Of a DNA stretch of 25,798 bases, positions 7,051 through 14,660 are shown in pieces. Each line of letters begins with the position of its first letter. The stretch's first letter is position 1. The translations under genes were made by a program, and so were the position numbers. The notes under the pieces are model-generated. The model made no database searches, had not been told where the DNA came from, and was given only the letters and a program-made list of their open reading frames with translations. The stretch is from JAIVJN01 sp036732565 (GTDB lineage: Bacteria; Acidobacteriota; Vicinamibacteria; Vicinamibacterales; UBA2999): the NCBI GenBank assembly GCA_036732565.1, contig DAINCF010000025.1:1-25798 (forward strand), written 5' to 3'.

Positions 7051-10000
7051 TCAGAACAGATACTTCAACGCGAATTGCATCTGGCGCGGGATCGCATTGC
7101 CCGTACTCGAGATGCTTCCGAACGTCGTCGAGCCGAAATTTGCGTCCGGGGGCTGGAAGCTCGGCGTGTTCGTGACGTTGTAGATCTCGATGCGGACCTG
7201 GAAGCCTCGCTGCGCGGCTTGAAACAGGCTCTTGCTGAACGCGAGATCCAGACGCCGCTGCGGCGGTCCGTGCAGGGTGCCCACGCCCACGTCGCCCGCC
7301 GTGAACTGCGGCTGGCGAGCGAACGCCGCGGTATTGAACCAGCGAGCCAGCGTCCGCTCGCTGGACGGGAGCTCGGGATCGCCAATCAGGTTCGGTCGAT
7401 CGGCGCCGCCGTTGTTCGTCTGGGACGCGGCGTTAACGATGGTGAAGGCCCCGCCCGACTGGTAGTTCGCGACGACGTTGACCTGCCATCCGGTCAGCAG
7501 CTCATGCGCGAGACCGGTGAGGGTTTCGCCCCACGGCAACTGGTAGCCGACGATGGCGACCCAGCGGTGACGGACGTCGTAGATCGGCGTGTTGCCCCAC
7601 TCGAGTTGGCTGTTGTCCCACGGCTGGAGCGTGGCCTGACGGGCATTGGCCAGCGTGTAGTGCGTGCTGAAATTCAGTCCGCCCGCATAACGGCGCTGGA
7701 AGAGCACCTGCATCGCGTCATACGTCTTCTTGCCGATGTTGCTGATCATATTGATGTTCGTCAGCCCGGGGTACTGCGAGTACCACGGCCGGCGAGTCTG
7801 GACCGACCCTGGACCAACCGGAGGCATGTTGATGTTCTGGTTGAGCGGGAAGCGATCGGTTCGCGCGCCGACGTAGCCGATGGAGACGACGTTGCCGCCG
7901 ATCTGTTTTTCGACGAAGAAGTTGAACTGCTTCGATCGCGCGGCCTTGTAGTCGACCACTGCCTGCTGCACCTGTCCTTCGGGACGGGTCGGATCGTTGA
8001 AGGCCAATGGCGGCGGAACGTCCGAGAGGAAGAGTGTCGGCTGTCCACCAGAGGTCGCCGCGCTCGTGAAGGGTCCGTAGTTCTGCGTCACCGGAGGATT
8101 CTTCAGGAACGAGCCGGCGCCACGGAGCACTGGGGTGTAGGTCATGCCGAATCCGCCGCGGAACACCATCTGGCCTGGCGCCGTCGCCGAGAATCCGACG
8201 CGCGGCCCGATATCCGAGTAGTCGGTCTTGACGCCAGCGGTCGGGTCGTCATCCGACGCGACGACGATTCTGCCGAGCTCCGGCCTGAACGCGGCCATCT
8301 TGTTGTCGACTTCCGTAATCGGCGTGTAGACCTCGTAGCGCAGGCCAAGGTTGAGCGTCAGCCACGAGGTGGCGCGCCAATCGTCCTGGATGTAGACGCT
8401 CGGTTCGGTCGACCGATTCCTCGGATGAATCGGGAAGTGCGTCCGCTGCTCGACGCTGGGCAAGCCGAGCAGGAACGACGCAAACGTGTTCCCGCCGGCG
8501 CCGGAGCCGTTGTTGGTGACGGCCGAGTCGAACGCAAACAGCCCGCGTGGGTACTGGGACTGCTGCACACCGAACAACCGAAAGACCACGCCGCCACCCA
8601 TCTTGAAGCTGTGGGCGCCCGCGATCTTCGTGAGCGATCCGGCGATCTGGTGATTGTGGTCTTCGGTGACCATCGGAATGAACGTCGGATCGCCCAGGGC
8701 CGCGTAGCTCGTCGGACGCATCTCCAGCCACGGCATCCCCGCGGTGATCGGATCGCCCTCGTTGTTGACGTTCCGGAACCCCAGGAACTCCCCGAGATCG
8801 GGATCGTTCACTTCTGGTCGACTCGCGGAGGTGTACGGCCGAATGAAGTTGTACTTGACTTCGGTGATGAGCGTCGGACTGGCCACGCGCTGCCAGTTGG
8901 CGACGATGTTGTGCGCATACGTGTTGTACGGACCGGAATAGATGCCCTGCGTGCCGTTGATGTTGCAGGTGGGATCGATGGTCCGGCCGCCAAGTTGGGC
9001 CGCCGGACACTGACTGGGGGTTACTCCGTTCGTCAAGTTGTAGGAGTACCTCGCGAAGATCGAATCCTTGTCATTGAAGCGATGATCGACGCGCGCGTCG
9101 GTGGTCTGATTGTTCTGCCACCCCTCGCCGTTGTAGGCGAAGTTGTTCGCCAGGCCGGGCCGGTTGGGCTGCGGATAAAGAGACATCAATCGCACGGCCA
9201 TCGGATCGAGACGATTGGCCGGAATGAAGTTGCCGGGAAATGCGACCCGCGGCGATGACGTGGGATCGTAGATGGGCGCGCTCAACTCGGAGAAGTCGCC
9301 GCTGTGCATCCTCGCCGTCGGCACGGTCACGACGAAGGGCACGTCCTTGCGAATGCGCGCGTGATCGTAGTCGAGGAAGAAGAACGTTCGGTTCGATCGC
9401 AGAGGGCCACCGAGGCTGCCACCGAACTGGTTCAGATGGTTGACGGGTTTGGAGCTGGCAAAGAAGTCACGGGCATCGAAACGCTGGTTGCGCAAGTAGT
9501 AGAACGCCGACCCGCGATAGTCGTTGCCACCGGACTTAGTGATGATGTTGACGACGCCGCCAAGCGTCCGGCCGTTCTCGGCGGAGTAGAGGTTGGTCTG
9601 GACGACCACTTCCTGAATGGCATCGATGGAGGGCTTGATGCCCATGCCTCCCATGACGCGCTCGGTGTTGTCCAGGCCGTCGACCAGCTGCAGGTTGTCG
9701 TTCTCGGGGTTGCCGTTGATGGATACGGCAGACGTCTGCCGCCGGTCATCGGGACGGTTGCCGCTGATCGTCGCGTTCGCGGCGCCCTCACTCGCGCCGG
9801 GCGTCAACTGCACGATGTTGATGATGTTGCGACCGGCAATCGGCGCGTTCTGGACGACTTCCTGCGTCAGGCGCGAGGCGACCTGCGAGGTATCGGTCTG
9901 CAGTAGCGGCGCCGCGCCTGCAACGGTGATGTTCTCGCTGACGGTCCCAAGTTCCAGCTTGAAGTCGACGCGCGCGCGGTCGCCGGTGCCGAGCGTGATG

Positions 10001-10275
10001 CGCGACGTCCTGGTCTGGAATCCTGCGAGCTCGGTCTTCACTTCATAGTTGCCGATCGGTAGAAGCGTAAACGTGTAGTCGCCGTTCTCGCTGGTCACCG
10101 CGGTCCGAGCGATGTTCGTGGCCAGATTCGTGGCCGTGACACTCGCCCCGGGGACAACGGCACCGCTCGCGTCGCCGACTCGACCAACGATATCGCCAGT
10201 GCCTTGGCCGAATGCAGAGGACGTCAATCCGAACAGGAGCATCAACGCGCAACCGCCACTTCGCACGAGTCTCAT
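7051..10275 (-). CDS. Oar-type TonB-dependent outer-membrane receptor with carboxypeptidase-regulatory-like N-terminal domain
   Basis: 1074 residues. The start at 10275 is chosen over the open frame's earlier starts because a strong AGGAGG lies 6 bases upstream and a clean signal peptide follows (MRLVRSGGCALMLLFGL...AFGQ). Mature order: a carboxypeptidase-regulatory-like beta-sandwich at about residues 26-105 (IVGRVGDASGAVVPGASVTATN, then GDYTFTLLPIGNYEVKTELAGF), a plug domain (about 110-260; NIINIVQLTPGA, LVDGLDNTERVMGG, VVQTNLYSAENGRTLGGVVNIITKSG), then a long beta-barrel ending in the outer-membrane terminal signature MQFALKYLF. This architecture is common in Acidobacteriota and Bacteroidota. 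It takes up large or scarce nutrients using TonB energy. As the first gene of a minus-strand set with a cyclase and a PQQ dehydrogenase, it probably imports their substrate. No STN domain is present, so it is not a sigma-signalling receptor. Confidence 0.92.
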   Translation of the reverse strand: MRLVRSGGCALMLLFGLTSSAFGQGTGDIVGRVGDASGAVVPGASVTATNLATNIARTAVTSENGDYTFTLLPIGNYEVKTELAGFQTRTSRITLGTGDRARVDFKLELGTVSENITVAGAAPLLQTDTSQVASRLTQEVVQNAPIAGRNIINIVQLTPGASEGAANATISGNRPDDRRQTSAVSINGNPENDNLQLVDGLDNTERVMGGMGIKPSIDAIQEVVVQTNLYSAENGRTLGGVVNIITKSGGNDYRGSAFYYLRNQRFDARDFFASSKPVNHLNQFGGSLGGPLRSNRTFFFLDYDHARIRKDVPFVVTVPTARMHSGDFSELSAPIYDPTSSPRVAFPGNFIPANRLDPMAVRLMSLYPQPNRPGLANNFAYNGEGWQNNQTTDARVDHRFNDKDSIFARYSYNLTNGVTPSQCPAAQLGGRTIDPTCNINGTQGIYSGPYNTYAHNIVANWQRVASPTLITEVKYNFIRPYTSASRPEVNDPDLGEFLGFRNVNNEGDPITAGMPWLEMRPTSYAALGDPTFIPMVTEDHNHQIAGSLTKIAGAHSFKMGGGVVFRLFGVQQSQYPRGLFAFDSAVTNNGSGAGGNTFASFLLGLPSVEQRTHFPIHPRNRSTEPSVYIQDDWRATSWLTLNLGLRYEVYTPITEVDNKMAAFRPELGRIVVASDDDPTAGVKTDYSDIGPRVGFSATAPGQMVFRGGFGMTYTPVLRGAGSFLKNPPVTQNYGPFTSAATSGGQPTLFLSDVPPPLAFNDPTRPEGQVQQAVVDYKAARSKQFNFFVEKQIGGNVVSIGYVGARTDRFPLNQNINMPPVGPGSVQTRRPWYSQYPGLTNINMISNIGKKTYDAMQVLFQRRYAGGLNFSTHYTLANARQATLQPWDNSQLEWGNTPIYDVRHRWVAIVGYQLPWGETLTGLAHELLTGWQVNVVANYQSGGAFTIVNAASQTNNGGADRPNLIGDPELPSSERTLARWFNTAAFARQPQFTAGDVGVGTLHGPPQRRLDLAFSKSLFQAAQRGFQVRIEIYNVTNTPSFQPPDANFGSTTFGSISSTGNAIPRQMQFALKYLF

Positions 10276-10333
10276 GGGTCCCTCCTGAGCGCGGGCCAAA
10301 AAAGCTGCACGTTTCCGGTGTTCGGCGCGCAGA

Positions 10334-10339
10334 AGTATA
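10334..10339 (-). promoter_or_regulatory. Candidate -10 element for the TonB receptor operon
   Basis: On the minus strand this hexamer reads TATACT, five of six matches to the sigma-70 -10 consensus, in an otherwise GC-rich divergent spacer and about 58 bases before the receptor start. No convincing -35 hexamer is seen at 16-18 bases, so this is a weak call. Confidence 0.25.
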
Positions 10340-10459
10340 GGGTGGCGATCGTGGCGCGAGTTGTAGCAGATTGTGCGCCGCTCGAAACCGTCCACGCGCT
10401 CGCCCGCCGTCGGTGCCATACTTCCGGCGTCGATAGCTCGGGCGAAGTGACTGCGAAAT

Positions 10460-10479
10460 CCTTGATCAAGGCCTCGAGG
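10460..10479. promoter_or_regulatory. Adjacent palindromes next to the aldolase ribosome site (possible operator)
   Basis: A perfect 12-base palindrome CCTTGATCAAGG (10460-10471) abuts a perfect 8-base palindrome CCTCGAGG (10472-10479). The second contains the aldolase gene's ribosome-binding sequence (GAGG, 10476-10479), 6 bases before the ATG at 10486. A protein bound here, or a folded leader RNA, would affect translation or transcription of the aldolase. No known operator was recognised. Confidence 0.35.
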
Positions 10480-10485
10480 TGGACC

Positions 10486-11547
10486 ATGAAGATCTGGCGT
10501 TCGATCACTGCGATCAATGTCTTGGTGCTCGTCTATCTAGCGTTGGCCACGATCGACGCGCGCCCGCAGGGGCAGGGCACCGCGGGTGGCGGACAGAGCG
10601 CGAGCCAGTCTGCGGGCGGCGGCAATGCCGACAGTCCAAGCGTCGGCCCAGGACATCTGTTGACCGGTGCGTGGGGGGCGGAGCCGCTCCCTGTCGACGG
10701 GCGCGGCTGGGGCTGGATGAGCCAATCGTACGTGCGCGCCAGCTACAAGCGTCCCTTCTACAACAAAGCGAAGGAGATGCTGTTCAGCGGACAGCAAGTC
10801 ACCAGCTACACGATTGGTTCATTCGATCCGGAACTCTATTGCGAGGTCCGCAAGCATTACGCGTACGTCTGGTTCGAGATGCAGCACAGCACGATGTCAT
10901 GGGACGAGGTCGCGAAGATGATCGCGGCGTGTCCCGGCCCCGAGGGCGCGGCGCCGTTCATCCGCATGCCGGATCAGCTCGAATCGAGCATTCAAAAGGC
11001 CACCGACCTCGGGGCGATCGGGTTGATCTTCCCGACGATTCAGGACGGCCACCAGGCGTTGGAAGCGGCGAAGTATTCGCGTTTTCCGCCGTTCGGCCGT
11101 CGCAGCTCGGGATCGGGACAGGCCGCCCGGGTCTGGGCCAACGTGCCGGGCGGCTATCAGAACACCTTCAACGACAACATGCTCGTCGTCGTGATGCTCG
11201 AGACGCTGGAGGGCATCCTCAACGCGGATCAGATCGCGAGCATGTTCGGCATCGATGTGGTGATCCAGGGCAACAACGATTTGGCGCGCTTCTCCGGGTG
11301 GGCGCAGACGGATCCGCGCTATCAGTCGCTGCTGACGGTGAGCCGCAATGCAACGCTGCAGGCTGGCAAGTTCTGGGGCAACGCAGGCGCGCAGTATCTC
11401 ACGGGCAACCCTCTGAGTGCGGACACGCGGTTCGTGCAGAACGGACCGTCGATCGACGGCTGGAAGCCGCCACAACGCCGGCGCGACAGCGAAACGGAAG
11501 AGCCGACGATCGGCCTGCCTGCCCGCCGTCCTCCCGGTGGTCGGTAA
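10486..11547 (+). CDS. HpcH/HpaI-type aldolase family protein with signal peptide
   Basis: 353 residues from ATG 10486 with GAGGT 6 bases upstream; the frame is open further back but without a ribosome site. An N-terminal signal peptide or anchor (MKIWRSITAINVLVLVYLALATIDA) precedes a Gly/Ser/Gln-rich linker to about residue 55. The rest follows the HpcH/HpaI aldolase barrel in order: YVWFEMQHS (catalytic His region), FIRMPDQLESSIQKATDLGA (conserved Arg), GLIFPTIQDGHQALEAAKYSRFPPFGRRS, VVVMLETLEGILNAD (metal-ligand Glu) and VVIQGNNDLARFSG (metal-ligand Asp). The family cleaves or forms C-C bonds of 2-oxo acids with a divalent metal, or acts as a citryl-type lyase. Nearly all characterised members are cytoplasmic, so the signal peptide is unusual. 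It is divergent from the TonB receptor/cyclase/PQQ dehydrogenase set and probably part of the same pathway. An altered reaction cannot be excluded. Confidence 0.85.
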   Translation: MKIWRSITAINVLVLVYLALATIDARPQGQGTAGGGQSASQSAGGGNADSPSVGPGHLLTGAWGAEPLPVDGRGWGWMSQSYVRASYKRPFYNKAKEMLFSGQQVTSYTIGSFDPELYCEVRKHYAYVWFEMQHSTMSWDEVAKMIAACPGPEGAAPFIRMPDQLESSIQKATDLGAIGLIFPTIQDGHQALEAAKYSRFPPFGRRSSGSGQAARVWANVPGGYQNTFNDNMLVVVMLETLEGILNADQIASMFGIDVVIQGNNDLARFSGWAQTDPRYQSLLTVSRNATLQAGKFWGNAGAQYLTGNPLSADTRFVQNGPSIDGWKPPQRRRDSETEEPTIGLPARRPPGGR

Positions 11548-11918
11548 CGCGTGCCGATCGCCACGATCGACTCATGGCCCGACGCCCGTCTCCATCGAGT
11601 TCGCAGCTCATAATCCGCTTGCGAATCCCACAAGTGCATCACGATCGGGCGAACTCGCCGGGAGATGCACGGACGGTTCGATCGAATGATGCAACGGGTG
11701 AGCGTGGCTCGCTGACGACGACCTCGGCGATAGCGGCAGCACCCTGACGTCCGCTTTCACAGACCGACGAACCGCAAGGACGGAGCCGCGGCGCCGACAT
11801 ATCCGAGCTGCGATGAGCGTCGGGGTCCAATCGAACATCTGGTGCCACGTAGCGTGCCGCACGACAGATGAATGGACGATGACAGTCGATAAGCGCTGAG
11901 CAATCGTCCAACTGCCGA
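11548..11918. other. Gene-free stretch between aldolase and outer-membrane protein genes
   Basis: About 370 bases. Short open frames occur on both strands, but none has a ribosome site, a signal sequence or a recognisable domain, and their compositions (Arg-rich, low complexity) look like out-of-frame translations. It is downstream of two convergent genes, so it may simply be 3' trailer DNA. No strong palindrome or T-rich terminator was found by eye. Confidence 0.5.
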
Positions 11919-12659
11919 TTACGGTGCGCGCCGCTGGCCGCCGAGACCGATCGCGATGCCCGCCACGACATGATGCGTCGTCAACGGAGTGCGCGCGGTG
12001 CCTTGAGCGACCGTGACGTCCTGTACGCTGCGCGTGAGCTTGTACTCGCCGACGAGCGAGAGACCAGATCCCAATCGCAGCTCCAGGCCCGCCGCACCCT
12101 GGATACTGATCGCGCCCCACTCGTAGCCCTCGACATGCTGCCCACCGATCGTGCTCTCCGGATGAGGGACTGACCCGCCGGCGCCGAGTCGCGCTGTGAA
12201 GGTCCAATGTGGGCTCGTTCGTCGGCGCATGACCGCGTTCACCAGGAGGAGGTTGACGCCGTGTGTAATCGAGAAATCTCCGATGACAGACGACAACCGC
12301 ATGGTCTCGTCGACGGGGGCGCCGCGCCACATGCCGTGCACGCGGACGGTGCGGGTCGTGTCAGCGACGACCTTGACGTGAATCAGCTCTCCCTCGATGC
12401 CGAGCCAACCCGATCGCGGGAAGAACGCGACTCGATACCCGTAGTACACGGGCGCCTCGAGCGATTCCGACGCATACCGAATCGGAGAGAGCGAAACATC
12501 CGTCGCCTCGGTCGGTATGGTGAGCGTCAGCGAGCTGGCTCGCGTGTTGGCAGCGCCGAGAAACCCGGCGATGGTCCAGTCCGCGAAAGCGGGCGCGACC
12601 GTGACCAGGCTCACAAGGCCGGCCACAGCGAAAGTGCGAAGGGTCATACGTGCAGTCAT
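11919..12659 (-). CDS. Outer-membrane beta-barrel protein (porin-like/OmpA-type small barrel)
   Basis: 246 residues with a signal peptide ending ...VAPAFA before DW (cleavage near residue 26). The mature part alternates polar and hydrophobic residues in short strands separated by turns (WTIAGFLGAANT, YYGYRVAFFP, WLGIEGELIHVKV, HWTFTARLGAGGSV, LELRLGSGLSLVGEYKLTR, THHVVAGIAIGLGG), the pattern of an eight-stranded outer-membrane barrel of the OMP_b-brl type. Its function is not evident; such proteins serve as small channels, adhesins or stress barrels. A second ATG at 12647 is possible. It is divergent from a PAP2 phosphatase gene across a 157-base spacer. A hairpin-forming sequence sits 8 bases before the start. 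Confidence 0.75.
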   Translation of the reverse strand: MTARMTLRTFAVAGLVSLVTVAPAFADWTIAGFLGAANTRASSLTLTIPTEATDVSLSPIRYASESLEAPVYYGYRVAFFPRSGWLGIEGELIHVKVVADTTRTVRVHGMWRGAPVDETMRLSSVIGDFSITHGVNLLLVNAVMRRRTSPHWTFTARLGAGGSVPHPESTIGGQHVEGYEWGAISIQGAAGLELRLGSGLSLVGEYKLTRSVQDVTVAQGTARTPLTTHHVVAGIAIGLGGQRRAP

Positions 12660-12666
12660 CGTCCGT

Positions 12667-12686
12667 TCATCCGCTGTGACGGATGA
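12667..12686. promoter_or_regulatory. Inverted repeat in the 5' leader of the outer-membrane protein gene
   Basis: Perfect 7-base arms TCATCCG (12667-12673) and CGGATGA (12680-12686) around a 6-base loop, ending 8 bases before the minus-strand ATG at 12659. In the mRNA this hairpin would sit where the ribosome lands, so it could dampen translation; it could equally be a dimeric repressor site. No further support. Confidence 0.3.
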
Positions 12687-12816
12687 TGCGCCAGAGCCTC
12701 GAAGGGCGCAGCTGCGCTTCCGTCGATTGGAGCGACGGTCACTGCGATTCCTCCAGACGGCGAAGGATTCGCGGTCACCCAGGGCTCTAACGTCTCATAG
12801 CGGTGCGGAGACTCTG

Positions 12817-13608
12817 ATGCCGAAATTATCGCTTGCTCTCGTCGTGGTTGCCGGATTGACGCCAGCATCGGTCGCTCTGTCGCAAACGCCATCGCCGGCA
12901 GAAGTGCTCCGCCCGCCCCCGGTGACAACCGCAGCTGCCGAAGCCCCGGTCGAGGGCGCCACTTTCCGGTCGTTGTTCTCCGACCTCAAACGAGAGCTTG
13001 GCGGCTTGCCATCGAAGAGTACGGCAATTACGTTGGGCCTGGGCGGCGCGCTCGCGCTCGCGTCCCTTCCCGCTGACCGAACGCTGACCGAGCGCGCGAC
13101 GTTGTCTGTACCGCTCGACCGAGTACTTGAGCTCGGCGACTCTGTCGGAGGCGGCTGGGCGCAGGGCGGGGCGGCGATGGCGACATTCGTCGTCGGTCGA
13201 GCTACTGGCAATCGGCTGGTCCAGTCCGTTGGCGCCGACCTGGTGCAGGCGCAAATCGTTTCATCGATCATGACCCAAGGCCTCAAGATTGCCGTGGGCC
13301 GGAGGCGTCCGGACAACGGCCGATATTCGTTCCCGTCGGGCCACTCCTCGAGTACGTTCGCGAATGCGACGGTCTTGCAGCGGCACTTTGGATGGAAAGT
13401 CGGCCTCCCGGCTTATGGTGTGGCGACCTTCGTGGCAGCGTCGCGACTGCAGGAGAACAGGCATTACGCCAGCGATGTCATCTTCGGTGCCGCGATTGGC
13501 ATCGTCGCCGGCCGCACGGTGACCGTCGGTAGCGGGCGGGGCACATTCGCCGTGGCCCCGGTAGCGCTCCGCGGCGGAGCAGCCGTGATGTTCACCCGAG
13601 TTCCATAA
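12817..13608 (+). CDS. PAP2-family phosphatase, exported
   Basis: 263 residues from ATG 12817, with CGGAG 6 bases upstream; the frame is open earlier, but that part lacks a ribosome site and the chosen start gives a signal peptide (MPKLSLALVVVAGLTPASVALSQ). All three phosphatase motifs are present: K157-x6-R164-P165 (KIAVGRRRP), P173-S-G-H176 (FPSGHSSS) and S209-R210-x5-H216-x3-D220 (SRLQENRHYASD), so the enzyme should be catalytically competent. Relatives dephosphorylate undecaprenyl pyrophosphate, phosphatidic acid or lipid A in the periplasm. Unlike the typical six-helix membrane members, the hydrophobicity here is modest, suggesting a soluble or peripherally attached enzyme. It is divergent from an outer-membrane barrel gene and directly followed by a broken receptor remnant. 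Confidence 0.88.
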   Translation: MPKLSLALVVVAGLTPASVALSQTPSPAEVLRPPPVTTAAAEAPVEGATFRSLFSDLKRELGGLPSKSTAITLGLGGALALASLPADRTLTERATLSVPLDRVLELGDSVGGGWAQGGAAMATFVVGRATGNRLVQSVGADLVQAQIVSSIMTQGLKIAVGRRRPDNGRYSFPSGHSSSTFANATVLQRHFGWKVGLPAYGVATFVAASRLQENRHYASDVIFGAAIGIVAGRTVTVGSGRGTFAVAPVALRGGAAVMFTRVP

Positions 13609-13630
13609 AGCGCGGCATCGCCCGCGACGC

Positions 13631-14020
13631 GCCTGGAGCGTGGCCGGCGGCTATGCCTACCAGGACGGCGAAATCACGCAATCGATTCCCGGGCAGCGCT
13701 CAGGCGGTGGCAGTATTGGCGCAGCTCCCCAAGCACTCCATCTCGCTCTGGAACAAGTACGACGTCACGACCCGGCTGGCCACAGCGCTCGGTGTGCTCT
13801 ACCGCAGTGACGTGTTCACGTCGACGGACAATCTGGGGGTGCTTCCGAACTGGACCCGCGTCGACGCCGCCGTCTACCACAACGTAACCTCGATGCTCAG
13901 ACCACAGATCAACATCGAGAACCTGTTCGACGAGGACTACTATCTCAACGCGCACAGCAACACCAACTCACGCCTGGCTCGCCGAGAGCCGCACGTGTCG
14001 CACTGACGACGCGCTTCTGA
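13631..14020 (+). pseudogene. Decayed C-terminal remnant of a TonB-dependent siderophore-type receptor
   Basis: Read across frames, this stretch gives the end of a FhuE/Fiu-like siderophore receptor: WSVAGGYAYQDGEITQSIPG (about 13634-13693), then AVLAQLPKHSISLWNKYDVT, VLYRSDVFTSTDN, LPNWTRVDAAVYHNV, NIENLFDEDYYLNAHSNTN, and finally TPGSPRAARVALTTRF with stop at 14018-14020. Two single-base changes separate these: an extra base in the GGG at 13691-13693, and a missing base after 13967 (the next codons read I-T if one A is added). The two cancel, so the original frame is restored. Only about 130 residues of a normal ~700-residue protein remain, and homology begins about 25 bases after the PAP2 stop. 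This points to a deletion or insertion event joining the two. A frame from 13653 to 14006 is open but begins inside the remnant. Confidence 0.8.
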
Positions 14021-14028
14021 CGGCAGCC

Positions 14029-14069
14029 GCATCGAGACCAGGCGGCGTGGGGAAGCTTGGCCTCGATGC
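14029..14069. terminator. Strong stem-loop between convergent genes (candidate bidirectional terminator)
   Basis: Arms 14029-14043 and 14055-14069 pair at 14 of 15 positions (one A-C mismatch at 14037/14061 and one G-U pair), starting with the perfect 8-base GCATCGAG/CTCGATGC, around an 11-base loop. It lies between the end of the receptor remnant (14020) and the stop of the opposing small membrane-protein gene (14084), where a shared terminator is expected. No T-tract follows on either strand. Confidence 0.45.
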
Positions 14070-14083
14070 ACCTGCGCAGAGAC

Positions 14084-14521
14084 TCAGAACCGAATCGTGT
14101 GCTTGACGCTCACACGGCCTGGACGGGCGGTGACCGACGGGCTCGACCCACGGCCCCCGGTCAGCAATAGAACGACGCCTACGCCCGCGGCGGCAATGCC
14201 ACCGCCGAGCATGAACTTCTCGGCACCATCACCATCGTCTGTGCCGGTCGCATCGTCGGAGTCGTTGTCCTCGTCGGCGCCGGTGTCGCTGTCGCCCATC
14301 TCGATGCCGCCCAGCACGGCGAGCACGCCGCCGCCGGCGAGCAACGCGATGCTCGTCCAGAGCCGACCTCTGCTCCGCCCACCTGAGTCCGACTGCGCGA
14401 CGGCCAGCTCGCGTCCGGCTTTCTCTGCCGCCTCCGCGAGCGGACCTGCGGACGCTGACGCCGGCAAGGCGATCGCGAGCACCAACGCGACGATCCTTCT
14501 CACCGCCACTACTCTTGACAT
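14084..14521 (-). CDS. Small Asp-rich membrane protein of unknown function
   Basis: 145 residues from ATG 14521, with AGGAGG 5 bases upstream; this excludes the longer open frame. A signal peptide (residues 1-25, ending ASASAG) is followed by a short helix, a hydrophobic segment (55-72), an acidic stretch (75-101, 12 Asp/Glu in 27 positions, with DSDTG and DDGDG repeats), a second hydrophobic segment (104-122, Gly/Ala-rich) and a basic tail ending VSVKHTIRF. The Asp/Gly pattern resembles calcium-binding loops of thrombospondin-type-3 or dockerin repeats, but no full motif is present. With two membrane segments the acidic loop would be exposed on one face of the inner membrane. Function not recognised. 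Expressed alone; its neighbours are convergent on one side and divergent on the other. Confidence 0.7.
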   Translation of the reverse strand: MSRVVAVRRIVALVLAIALPASASAGPLAEAAEKAGRELAVAQSDSGGRSRGRLWTSIALLAGGGVLAVLGGIEMGDSDTGADEDNDSDDATGTDDGDGAEKFMLGGGIAAAGVGVVLLLTGGRGSSPSVTARPGRVSVKHTIRF

Positions 14522-14660
14522 GAGTGCCTCCTTGATGCGGGTGAACCGCGTACACGAATAGAGGGCCGCCAGCCGCAAGATCCTTCGACCGAACGCGGAC
14601 GAAACGCGCCTCGAAGGATTGCGCGCCGCCGCCCGCTCACACCATGGCGGGAGGCATCGC

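Noticed and set aside
7030..9258. Long open frame (742 codons, plus strand) antisense to the TonB receptor
   Set aside because: Arg/Val-rich translation without domains, signal or ribosome site. It is the usual open antisense frame of a high-GC coding region, and the opposite strand encodes a complete receptor.
11608..12330. 240-codon minus-strand frame spanning the gene-free stretch and the outer-membrane protein gene
   Set aside because: It is Arg-rich and mostly overlaps the well-supported barrel protein in another frame; no ribosome site was seen.
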